Below, piece after piece: positions 14,612-23,519 of a DNA stretch of 64,000 nucleotides (positions are counted from its first letter, which is position 1; each line of letters opens with the position of its first letter). Both the position numbers and the translations under genes were made by a program. The notes under the pieces are model-generated. The model searched no databases. It saw only the letters and a program-made list of their open reading frames with translations, and had not been told where the DNA came from. The DNA is from Anaerococcus senegalensis JC48 (GTDB lineage: Bacteria; Bacillota; Clostridia; Tissierellales; Peptoniphilaceae), in NCBI RefSeq assembly GCF_000321005.1, contig NZ_HE578907.1, forward strand, positions 1,006,820 through 1,070,819. The letters are read 5' to 3'.

Positions 14612-17452
14612 TCACCTATTTTGTTTTAGTTTTATCAAGTATTCCTTATATTCTTCAAAAGCATTAATTTGATCTCTATCTTTAATGTAGTTATTTTTAA
14701 AATATTCTAAATCAACACGATGCAGTATATTGTCTATGGATTTAATACTATAATTCTCTAGTATAAACCAATCAAATTGAAAATCTACTCCCTCTACACT
14801 TTTAAAATTTATATCATTTATTATATCTTCCTTGTCAAAATCTTTATGAACAAAATGTCTGTACAACCTATTAATAGAAAGATTTTTATTAAAATTTTCT
14901 ATTATAATTCCTTCTGGAGTTGTAAAATTTGAATAGGTTATTAGTTGGTTGTAAACATCCTCCTTATATTTATTAAAAAAATCATAATCTTTTAGAATAA
15001 CCAATGATAAGAATAATATATTACAATCATCTATATGTGATTGGGAATATTCTAATAATAATTCTTCTAATACTGAGAGAATATCTTGATTAAAATAATT
15101 AACAAGCCCTTCAAAAATAAAGTCAATCTGCTCTAGTTCTTTTATATTCTTCTTACCAGATTTAATTAAATATATATCTTTATTTAATTCGCTCATATTA
15201 AATATTACTTCAATCGTTTTAAACTTGTTTATATAATCTAATATTGAAGTAGTTCCATTTATATAAAATCCATATTTAGGATATCCAATTTTAAAATTTT
15301 TTTTATCATTAATATATATAAGATTTAAATTATTACTTAAAATATCTACTATCTTTGTATATTCTTCAAATGATATATTATCTAAATTCATGTATATTAA
15401 TTTTAATAGGATTTTATTTATTTCTAAAGTATAGGTATTAAATACCTGCATACTCTGTAAAACTTCAATTAATCTATTGGGATCATTTAAATCAATATAA
15501 GATAAAGAAAATATATAATTATTTAAGTAATATAACTGTCTCAAATTTATACTATTTTCATTAAATAAATATATTAAATTTAATATTTCATTAATAAGAT
15601 AATCATAAGCTTCTTCTGTAATTCTTATATTATTAATTTTATTTTTATCTAAAAATTCCCTAAAATATTTCCTATCAATATACTTAAATACATAAATAAC
15701 ATCTTCTTTATCAAAGATACTATATACAGATGAAAAATGCATATTATCATTATCTAGTTTTGATAATGTATGTGAATAAATTAGTGTTTCAAAGTAAATA
15801 TTAACTATACTACGAAACTCATTATAATGCCTTATAAATATTCCATTGCAGTCTATGAATTGATTTAAACTTATAAATTCATTTTTTATTTTCACTATAT
15901 TTGAATCATTTGATTCGTAATTATGGTATCGTTTAGAACTATCATGAGACTTTAACCAATCTAGTTTTATGCTTTGATATCGATCATATATCCTTCTTTG
16001 TTTCCTATATAAATACCTGAAGTTAAAAACTTCATCCCTTAAGAATAAGATTACTTTTCTATCATTATTTGTAGATAATCTAAGTATATTATCTAAAACT
16101 TGGCCAAAATCATCTCCCAAATAGTAATCTTTTAGATTTTTATCTTTTGAAGAGTCTGAGCTATCTGTTTTATTGCTTTTATTATTTTCCAATTCTTCTT
16201 CCAAGTAATTATAATTCCGTTTTTTATTATTAATATTATCAATATTAAACAAAGCTATTAAATAATTTATATAATCTTTACTTTTTAAAAATTTATTCGC
16301 TAGTATCTCTAATTCTTCTTCAGCAGATTTGTAGTCGCCCTTATCATAAAATTTATAAGCAGTGTTGAAATCACCATTCTTTTCATATTTTCTATTAGAA
16401 TCTAACTCCTCATTAAATAAAAATAAGCTATCCGTTTTTGAGCTCAAAAATTCTTTAAGTTTCAATTTTGTATTTTTGTCAATTTTGGGAGGGGTTTCAT
16501 CATTATATTCAAAAATAAAATGGTGTAAGTTCATTTGACGTTTATATTCAACATTATCAACTCCATAGTTTATAAGATCGCTATATTCAATAAATTTCAA
16601 AGAGTTAAAAGGTTCGATCTCTTTATAAATATCATAGTAACTTTTAATTCCATTTGATATACATTTTAAAAACTCGTAAGTTCTTAACCCTTTTTCACTT
16701 AATCCATATTTTAATTTTGTTTTAGTGGATTCGCCTCCAATTACTTTTATATTTAAATTGTCATAATATCTAACCTCGAATTCATTTAGATTATCAGTAG
16801 TAAACAGATAAGCATTATTGACATTATTTCCTAGCTGATTTGAAATTAATCTGTAAATCGAATTAAAAGTTGTATCTGATAGTGAGTATCCTATAAAAAG
16901 TAACGTATTGTTAACTATAAGTGATTGTATAAGATGAGATATAACTGGAAAATCATTATTATAATTATAGTAATCATCTTCTTTTAACACAAAATTCCTC
17001 TCATTAATATCCCCATGCATTTTTATTATATAATTACCTAGTTTAGAATTTGGTACGTCTGAATCTTTTTTTATGACTTCATATTTTAAAATCCCTGAAT
17101 TTAGTTGATCTTCTAGTAATGTATCATAGTTGGTAGTTATGATATGCTTAGGGGCAATTCTGTCTATTTGTTTGTGGATAAGATTAGGTTTAGCGTTATG
17201 TTCATTAAATGATTCTAAAATTTTTTCCTCATACTTAATTTTTCCAAAAGTATTATAATAATATTGAGGAATTTTTAAGTAGTCTAATTCATAATTATTT
17301 TCTTCTCCATATAGATCATCTCCAAAACTTTTGATAACCTCTCCCCATAATGGATAACCTGAATCTTTTGATATTCCTGCTCCTACAAATAGTATTAGCT
17401 TATTAGCTCTTGCAGCTTCAATTATATGATCAATATGTGTGTCTGTATACAT
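14612..17452 (-). CDS. SIR2-domain defence protein with long C-terminal domain
   Basis: A 946-residue protein. Residues about 15-210 form a SIR2_2-type domain: FVGAGIS (22-28), TTNYD (106-110, catalytic Asn108), MHGD (145-148, catalytic His146) and FIGYSLSD (186-193). In phage-defence proteins such as DSR1/DSR2 and Thoeris ThsA this domain degrades NAD+ to stop phage growth. A short TPR-like segment lies near 365-410; the remaining ~500 residues are helical, Asn/Ile/Tyr-rich and of no family I recognise, probably the sensor. ATG at 17452 follows AAAGGACT. It starts 66 bases after hsdR in the same direction, so it may be co-transcribed with the restriction system. DSR-like by layout; exact type uncertain. 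Confidence 0.85.
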   Translation of the reverse strand: MYTDTHIDHIIEAARANKLILFVGAGISKDSGYPLWGEVIKSFGDDLYGEENNYELDYLKIPQYYYNTFGKIKYEEKILESFNEHNAKPNLIHKQIDRIAPKHIITTNYDTLLEDQLNSGILKYEVIKKDSDVPNSKLGNYIIKMHGDINERNFVLKEDDYYNYNNDFPVISHLIQSLIVNNTLLFIGYSLSDTTFNSIYRLISNQLGNNVNNAYLFTTDNLNEFEVRYYDNLNIKVIGGESTKTKLKYGLSEKGLRTYEFLKCISNGIKSYYDIYKEIEPFNSLKFIEYSDLINYGVDNVEYKRQMNLHHFIFEYNDETPPKIDKNTKLKLKEFLSSKTDSLFLFNEELDSNRKYEKNGDFNTAYKFYDKGDYKSAEEELEILANKFLKSKDYINYLIALFNIDNINNKKRNYNYLEEELENNKSNKTDSSDSSKDKNLKDYYLGDDFGQVLDNILRLSTNNDRKVILFLRDEVFNFRYLYRKQRRIYDRYQSIKLDWLKSHDSSKRYHNYESNDSNIVKIKNEFISLNQFIDCNGIFIRHYNEFRSIVNIYFETLIYSHTLSKLDNDNMHFSSVYSIFDKEDVIYVFKYIDRKYFREFLDKNKINNIRITEEAYDYLINEILNLIYLFNENSINLRQLYYLNNYIFSLSYIDLNDPNRLIEVLQSMQVFNTYTLEINKILLKLIYMNLDNISFEEYTKIVDILSNNLNLIYINDKKNFKIGYPKYGFYINGTTSILDYINKFKTIEVIFNMSELNKDIYLIKSGKKNIKELEQIDFIFEGLVNYFNQDILSVLEELLLEYSQSHIDDCNILFLSLVILKDYDFFNKYKEDVYNQLITYSNFTTPEGIIIENFNKNLSINRLYRHFVHKDFDKEDIINDINFKSVEGVDFQFDWFILENYSIKSIDNILHRVDLEYFKNNYIKDRDQINAFEEYKEYLIKLKQNR

Positions 17453-17518
17453 TTTAGTCCTTTCACTATATAAAGAAACAGTATTTTAGTATATTTTTAT
17501 AATATTTTAGATATTCCC

Positions 17519-20500
17519 CTAGTCCAAGTACCCCAGCACTTCCCCTTCCACAAAATCAGCTGCAGCAGTTCTTATTAGCTTTCTATATCTTAAAAGACTA
17601 ATATTTTCTCCATTTTCTTTGTTGTAGGCGTCTTTGTCTGCGTTTTTTATTAGCTCATCTTCTCCTAGAGGTTTGTTGTTTTCTTTTTTGTCTTTGTAGT
17701 TGATAGTGTAGAATACCAAGTCGTCTACCTTTACCTTGTAGTGGTCGGCGAATTTATTTATTTTTTCTTCTATGATTTGATTTATTTTGATTCTTGCCAA
17801 CTCTTCGATATTTTGATCTACAAATTTATCTGGATCTTTTGTCATTTCTTGATAAATTTCTCTGTAGATTTCTGCTTTTTCTGGGTTGGTTTTTGATAGT
17901 TCTTCTATCGTTTTTTCTATTTCACTATCTTGTTTTGCATCATTACTTGACCTATTTTTGGCCTTTTCTTGCATGAGGTTTGCTAGATAATTATAATCTA
18001 TGGTTCCTTGGTGGATTGAGATTGGTTCATAGTACAGGTCTAGTGGGAGATTAATGTCTGTTTCGTCTGTTGTTGGTAGCAATGCTTTTATATAATTATA
18101 TTGGTCAAAATATTTTTCCAAGGTCTTCTTATCTATAGCGTTTTTGTAATATCCTTCATCCTCTTCATATTCACTGTAGACCATTACAGATGCATTGGCC
18201 TTGTCGAATTTTTGAAAGGCCGAAACAAATTCAACCATTTTTTCTATGCCGTACTCGATCTCTGGGCTTTCTACTAGCTCATAGGTCAATAGTTCTTTTA
18301 CACTTTGGTCAAATTTCTCTTTGGATTCTTCATAGGTCGGTGCAGTCACATAGTTTTCCCCACCGTTTGAATAAAGTTTGAAGGCATTTTCGATTGCTTC
18401 TTCATAGGCTTTTGGCGTCCTAAATGTTATTATTTGCCCATAGGCCTTACGGTCATCATATAGTCTATTGGTCCTAGAAAATGCTTGGATAAGCCCCTGA
18501 GGAGTCATAGGTGCCCTGTCTATCAAAAGTAATGACATACTTGGAGAGTCAAATCCTGTTAGGAGCCTATCGACCACTATAACTATATCCACCTGCTCAG
18601 CTCTAGACTTATACTTATCTTTTTTCCTGGCAAGCCTTTCGTTTAGGTTGCGGTTATAAGAGCCTATGGTTTCTAAGGAGAAACTTGTTCCATATTCATC
18701 ATTATAGTAAGCCAAGGCTTCTTTCATAGCTTCGTTGTTTTCTATTATTCTTTCATCATTTTCTACAATAGAATATGTCATGGCAATCTTTGGGAAATCA
18801 GCCACCATAGACTTTATCCTATCGGAAACTTTCACCTCAGACCTAGCCTCAATCACTTGTCTAAAGAGCCTATAATAATCCTTAGCATCTTTGATAGATG
18901 ATGTGGTAAGTATGGCCCCATAGGTCTTGCCTCTACCCCTATCTAGGGCAAATCTTCTGGCCATTCCATTAATAATTTTGTCTATAACAGCAAGCTTGTA
19001 TTCATCATTTTCATAAACCTTGTCTGGTATATATGGCTCTAGGTCCTCTCTCTCGTATTTGTAAACATCCATATCTGGCTTAACATTTGCCACTATTTCA
19101 TATACACCTTCGCCAATCATATCCATATTTTCTACTTGAAAGCCTAGCACTGCCCCATCACCTATGGCTTCCTTGACTGTGTACTCGTGAAGCCTTTTGC
19201 CAAATTGTTCTTCTGTAGTCTGTGGCAAATTTCCCACGGCAGCCTTTTTGTTTTCAGCAAAAATCGGTGTTCCGGTAAAGCCATACCACAAGGAATTGAT
19301 GAAAAATTTCTTCAAAATATTTTGCTGGGATGGAGATATAGCCCTGTGACATTCGTCTATAACAAAGGCTATTTCTAATTTCCTAAGCTTATTTACCTGA
19401 CTATCTGTTAACCACTTATCCCTGTTATTAATCATATAGTTAAGCTTTTGGACAGTTGTCACCACCACCGACCTATCATCTGATAGGAGATGAGATTTCA
19501 AATTTTTGACATTATCAGTTGATTCTATATCCACAGTATCGTTGGCAGCATAGGCCAAAAAGGAAGATGTGGTTTGCTGGTCCAAATCCACCCTGTCTAC
19601 TATAAATATTGTCTTTTCAATCCTTGGTATCTGATATAGATTTCGACTGGCCTTGTATGAAGTTAAGGTTTTACCAGAACCAGTTGTATGCCAAACATAT
19701 CCAGACTCGTGCTTACTTGCCGCCTCTTTCAAGGCCTTGATGGCGTGGATTTGGTAAGGGCGAAGGATTATAATATTTTCTCCCTCATTATCTAGCACAC
19801 TGTAGTGACTGATTAGCTGGTGAGCTTGGGGAATGGAAAGGACATCTCTGGCAAAGCCAAAGAGGTCATCCACTGAATTATTATCCCTATCATTCCATCT
19901 GGTCAAAAACTTTTTGTTAAGCTTAGTATCAGTATTGGCAGCAATGTATCTGGTAGTCGACCCATTGGAAATCACAAAGCATTGAAGGCAGGAAAAAAGT
20001 CCTCTGTACTTATCAGTTGCTATGTAGTTTTTGATTTGATTGTAGGCATCCATATGAGAAACTGATCTCTTCTTTAGCTCTATTTGGATAAGGGGAATCC
20101 CATTGATAAGGAGGGTCACATCAAAACGAGCGTCTCGGTCTAGACCCATGGTCTTTGGGGCGACAAATTGGTTGATAACCTGGTAGACAGAAGATCCACC
20201 AGCCACATCCTCTCTTTTGAATACTACAAGTCTGACGGTACCCAGGCTGGCATCTTCTCTTTGGACAGAGACTTTTGCTATGCCATTTTCCCCAACCAAG
20301 AACTTACCCGCTTCATAAAAGGAAGAAAAAGTCATGGCATTTTGGATTTGGCGAAACTCAGAATCAGTCAAAGGGTAGTCTGCAAGGACAGACTTGTTGT
20401 TAGTCTCAAGTATCCTTCTAAAGTTATTCCAAAGGTCCTCATGAGTCTTGATAGATGGCTCATAGGTCCACTGGCTCTTGCCTGAAATAAGCTGGTTAAT

Positions 20501-20548
20501 CAGGTCTTTTTCTAATTTTAATTCATCATCAAATTTTATCTCTACCAT
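17519..20548 (-). CDS. hsdR: Type I restriction enzyme R subunit
   Basis: A 1009-residue HsdR. The PD-(D/E)xK nuclease sits near Asp143 and Glu157/Lys159 (RFDVTLL then IQIELKK). The helicase motor follows: Walker A TTGSGKT (288-294), DECH box (398-401) and GFTGTP (423-428), with the second RecA domain and C-terminal HsdM-binding region behind. It translocates DNA and cuts unmethylated DNA far from the recognition site. All key residues are present. Start ATG 20548 uses TAGGAGATGTT, overlapping the hsdS end. Part of the operon hsdM-hsdS-hsdR; nucleotide composition is slightly more G+C-rich than the SIR2 and NACHT neighbours. Confidence 0.95.
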   Translation of the reverse strand: MVEIKFDDELKLEKDLINQLISGKSQWTYEPSIKTHEDLWNNFRRILETNNKSVLADYPLTDSEFRQIQNAMTFSSFYEAGKFLVGENGIAKVSVQREDASLGTVRLVVFKREDVAGGSSVYQVINQFVAPKTMGLDRDARFDVTLLINGIPLIQIELKKRSVSHMDAYNQIKNYIATDKYRGLFSCLQCFVISNGSTTRYIAANTDTKLNKKFLTRWNDRDNNSVDDLFGFARDVLSIPQAHQLISHYSVLDNEGENIIILRPYQIHAIKALKEAASKHESGYVWHTTGSGKTLTSYKASRNLYQIPRIEKTIFIVDRVDLDQQTTSSFLAYAANDTVDIESTDNVKNLKSHLLSDDRSVVVTTVQKLNYMINNRDKWLTDSQVNKLRKLEIAFVIDECHRAISPSQQNILKKFFINSLWYGFTGTPIFAENKKAAVGNLPQTTEEQFGKRLHEYTVKEAIGDGAVLGFQVENMDMIGEGVYEIVANVKPDMDVYKYEREDLEPYIPDKVYENDEYKLAVIDKIINGMARRFALDRGRGKTYGAILTTSSIKDAKDYYRLFRQVIEARSEVKVSDRIKSMVADFPKIAMTYSIVENDERIIENNEAMKEALAYYNDEYGTSFSLETIGSYNRNLNERLARKKDKYKSRAEQVDIVIVVDRLLTGFDSPSMSLLLIDRAPMTPQGLIQAFSRTNRLYDDRKAYGQIITFRTPKAYEEAIENAFKLYSNGGENYVTAPTYEESKEKFDQSVKELLTYELVESPEIEYGIEKMVEFVSAFQKFDKANASVMVYSEYEEDEGYYKNAIDKKTLEKYFDQYNYIKALLPTTDETDINLPLDLYYEPISIHQGTIDYNYLANLMQEKAKNRSSNDAKQDSEIEKTIEELSKTNPEKAEIYREIYQEMTKDPDKFVDQNIEELARIKINQIIEEKINKFADHYKVKVDDLVFYTINYKDKKENNKPLGEDELIKNADKDAYNKENGENISLLRYRKLIRTAAADFVEGEVLGYLD

Positions 20549-20556
20549 AACATCTC

Positions 20557-21744
20557 CTATACAAACATCTTTTGGAGTAGGGATTTTTTCATCATTTTAT
20601 ATGACTCTAGTAATTTTTCTTCGGCCTCGATTTGGCCGTCTAGGTTTTTAAAGAAGTTTCCTATTTTTTCTTGTTCTTCTATAGAAGGAATTGATAATTT
20701 TATTTCATAAAACTCATTAATTTCTAAGTTTCTTCTGACAACACTAGCGCCTTGACTTGAAGCATTTTTGTAGTTTTCCAGCATGCGCTTTGTTCTAATC
20801 TGGGGTTCTATAAAGTTAGGCTCTAACTCATTTATTTTAAATGTGTAGTAGCTTGGGGATACTATACCATCTTCTAAATTATTAAAATTTATATTTCCCA
20901 ACCATAAATTTTGAGGAGACAAAACCAAATCATTTTTATATATTATTTTATAACCAGCATTAGTAGCAACACTAACATTTCTTTCTCTATAAGTCATCCC
21001 ATTGTTAGTGCTAGATAACATTACTAATTCATTTTCATTATTTGTTTTTACTTTATATTCTTTAAGAAATTCTTTAAATTTCACAGTTTTCCACTCTCCA
21101 TCAAATCCATCAAACCTAAAGTCAGGGACAAGCTTGTCTTTTTTAGGGAACATTTTTTGGACCATGGATTTCTTGTAATCTCTCATCTTGGCAACTTTAC
21201 CTTCTTGGATTTCGATTAGGTAATCAATATTTTTAAATAAATCTCCGATTTTTTCTTGTTCTACAAGATTGGTAGATGTTACTAATTTAGTATTGCTGAA
21301 TTCAGTCTTATTGATAATTGGCATTGTTTGTGTTGATACTATTTTAATTATCTTATCAGAATTATAATTGAGAAGAGTGAATACATAATCCTGATCATAG
21401 TTATTATTAGATACAACGCTGTTAATTTGTTGGTTAGTAGCCATATCAATAGGGGCTTGTGCCATTTTTCCTACAGTCGCTCCTATACTAACAAACAAAC
21501 TTGAACCCTTGGGTAATAATCTAGATTTCTTGAAGCCTTGTTCGCTTAATGTTTTATCAGTGTTTGTTATATAACGTTGTCCATACATATCACTAGGTGA
21601 AGCAAACAAGTATTTACCATTATAATTAGATGCATCCGATGTTTTTGGGGTTGTTCCAGTGATTACACTTCCTAGAGTTCTAATCTTCTTTTCTTCCCAC
21701 TCCCCATCAAAGCCAGCAAACCTTAGCTCTGGAACCTTTCTCAT
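20557..21744 (-). CDS. hsdS: Type I restriction-modification specificity subunit S
   Basis: A 395-residue HsdS with two target-recognition domains, each introduced by a similar block (PELRFAGFDGEWEEKKI at residues 5-21; PDFRFDGFDGEWKTVKF near 208-224), and long helices after each (KIGDLFKNIDYLIEIQEGKV and EKIGNFFKNLDGQIEAEE). These set the bipartite DNA sequence that HsdM methylates and HsdR recognises. Its start overlaps hsdM by four bases (ATGA). No second hsdS, invertase or internal inverted repeat is near, so phase-variable shuffling is not indicated. The target sequence cannot be predicted by eye. Confidence 0.93.
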   Translation of the reverse strand: MRKVPELRFAGFDGEWEEKKIRTLGSVITGTTPKTSDASNYNGKYLFASPSDMYGQRYITNTDKTLSEQGFKKSRLLPKGSSLFVSIGATVGKMAQAPIDMATNQQINSVVSNNNYDQDYVFTLLNYNSDKIIKIVSTQTMPIINKTEFSNTKLVTSTNLVEQEKIGDLFKNIDYLIEIQEGKVAKMRDYKKSMVQKMFPKKDKLVPDFRFDGFDGEWKTVKFKEFLKEYKVKTNNENELVMLSSTNNGMTYRERNVSVATNAGYKIIYKNDLVLSPQNLWLGNINFNNLEDGIVSPSYYTFKINELEPNFIEPQIRTKRMLENYKNASSQGASVVRRNLEINEFYEIKLSIPSIEEQEKIGNFFKNLDGQIEAEEKLLESYKMMKKSLLQKMFV

Positions 21745-23333
21745 AGGTCTCCTCCAAGGATTTCCATAAATCCTTCAAGCTCCGCCTTGGCCTCATCTGT
21801 ATTTGCCACAAGGTTTTTCATATCAGCTAGGATTTCTGCTTTTAGCTTATCAGCTTCTTCATTGATAGACTTGATATCTTTTGATACTTCTGCCAGATCT
21901 ATGGGATCTTCTTCTTCGAAGGTGTCGACATATCTTGGGATATTTAAGTTGAAGCTATTTTCTTCTATCTCATCAAACTTGGCCAGGTGGGCGAATTTGT
22001 CAATTTCTTCCCTGGACCTTAGGGCCTTGTATATCTTTTGGATATTGTCTTCGGTTAGTTCGTTTTTGTTGCCTTTTTTGACAAATTCGCAGCTTGCATC
22101 TATGAAATAAACACTTCTGTCTGTCTTGTCTTTCTTTAGTATTATAAGACTTACTGGAATTCCTGTAGAGTAGAATAGATTTGGAGCAAGGCCTATGACT
22201 GCATCTATGGATCCATTTTCTAGCATGATTTTCCTAATCTTTTCCTCTGCCCCCGACCTAAAGAGCACTCCATGTGGGAGGAGGATTGCCATAGTTCCTG
22301 TGTTTTTTAAGTGGTAAAAACCATGGAGGAGAAAGGCAAAGTCCGCCCTTGATTTTGGTGGAAGGACTCCGTATTCAGAAAATCGTGGATCATCCAAAAA
22401 TCCCTTGCTCGCATCCCATTTGGCAGAATATGGCGGATTCATCAAAACAGCATCAAAGTTAGTTGGCTCATCTACTGGCCAATCATCTGATAGAGTGTTA
22501 CCTTGGTTTAAGCTCTGATACTCTAGTGGCACATCGTGGAGGATCATATTCATACGAGATAGGTTGTAGGTAGAATTGTTTAGCTCCTGACCAAAATATC
22601 TAATTCGATTTGCTTCATTGGAGAAGTTTCTTACATTTAAAAGCAAGGATCCAGACCCAAGGGTCGGGTCAAATACAGTTAAACCCGCCTTATCTTCTTT
22701 GCCATCCATAGCTATCATAGCCATAAGCCTTGATACAGGCTGTGGGGTATAGAATTCTCCTGCTTTTTTGCCTGATTCTGAAGCAAAGTTTGCTAGCATA
22801 TATTCGTAAACATCACCAAGGACATCGCCAGAATAGTTTGCAAAATTGACTTCTGCAAATTGCTTCATAACATTTGATATGCGTTTGTTCTTCTCTTGGG
22901 GAAGCTTGCCTAGCTTGTTTGAGTAGAGGTCTATATCTTCAAACAATCCATTGAAGTCCTTATCAGCTCGCTCGATTTCATTAAAGGCCTGGCCAAGGTC
23001 ATCTAGTTGGAAGGTGCCTTCTTCGATTTGCTTTATAAAATTAGTAAAGGTATGGACTGGGGATATTACAAAGGAAAATTTATTCCTAAGCTCATCAACA
23101 ATAAGGTCAGCATCATCTCCTTGCATCTCTTCTTGATAAATTTGCTGAATAGTTTTAAGGTCGGCATCATCAACTTCAAGTAACTTGCCAACCTCATCAA
23201 GCATCTTATCTGATAAATATTTATAAAAAATTATTCCTAATAAATAGTTCTTATATTCATTGGCATCCATCTGAGACCTAAGATCATCAGAAGCCTGCCA
23301 TAGTTTTTGGTAAAGATTAATAGTAGTTTCCAT
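21741..23333 (-). CDS. hsdM: Type I restriction-modification DNA adenine methyltransferase M
   Basis: A 530-residue HsdM. It has the N-terminal helical domain (residues 1-160), the S-adenosylmethionine motif FDPTLGSGSLL (221-231) and the N6-adenine catalytic motif NPPY (299-302), preceded by GEFYTPQPVS (192-201), a conserved HsdM landmark. It protects host DNA by methylating the HsdS-defined site. ATG at 23333 follows AAGGAGTG. First gene of the hsdMSR operon, with a promoter candidate directly upstream. Complete and apparently functional. Confidence 0.95.
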   Translation of the reverse strand: METTINLYQKLWQASDDLRSQMDANEYKNYLLGIIFYKYLSDKMLDEVGKLLEVDDADLKTIQQIYQEEMQGDDADLIVDELRNKFSFVISPVHTFTNFIKQIEEGTFQLDDLGQAFNEIERADKDFNGLFEDIDLYSNKLGKLPQEKNKRISNVMKQFAEVNFANYSGDVLGDVYEYMLANFASESGKKAGEFYTPQPVSRLMAMIAMDGKEDKAGLTVFDPTLGSGSLLLNVRNFSNEANRIRYFGQELNNSTYNLSRMNMILHDVPLEYQSLNQGNTLSDDWPVDEPTNFDAVLMNPPYSAKWDASKGFLDDPRFSEYGVLPPKSRADFAFLLHGFYHLKNTGTMAILLPHGVLFRSGAEEKIRKIMLENGSIDAVIGLAPNLFYSTGIPVSLIILKKDKTDRSVYFIDASCEFVKKGNKNELTEDNIQKIYKALRSREEIDKFAHLAKFDEIEENSFNLNIPRYVDTFEEEDPIDLAEVSKDIKSINEEADKLKAEILADMKNLVANTDEAKAELEGFMEILGGDL

Positions 23334-23355
23334 ATATACACTCCTTGTTAGTATA

Positions 23356-23388
23356 ATTATAACAAAAAAGGCTATTTTTAGCTAAAAA
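23356..23388 (-). promoter_or_regulatory. Candidate hsdM promoter with palindrome
   Basis: A TATAAT box (minus strand 23361-23356) lies 22 bases before hsdM, and the 14-base palindrome TTTTTAGCTAAAAA (23375-23388) covers the -35 area, where a repressor could act. No obvious TTGACA is present. Confidence 0.4.
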
Positions 23389-23519
23389 AAGCAGAGTAAG
23401 TTTTAACACTAACTATGCTAGTAGATCCAAGTTTATGGGGTCTCCTTATAACTCCTCTTTCTTATTTAAGGGACTTAGATTAAATCACTTATAATAAGCA
23501 ACTAAAAAAAGTATACATC

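Noticed and set aside
20557..21744. Phase-variable hsdS by inversion
   Set aside because: The two target domains share only the short family-typical block; no silent hsdS copy, inverted repeat or recombinase gene is nearby.
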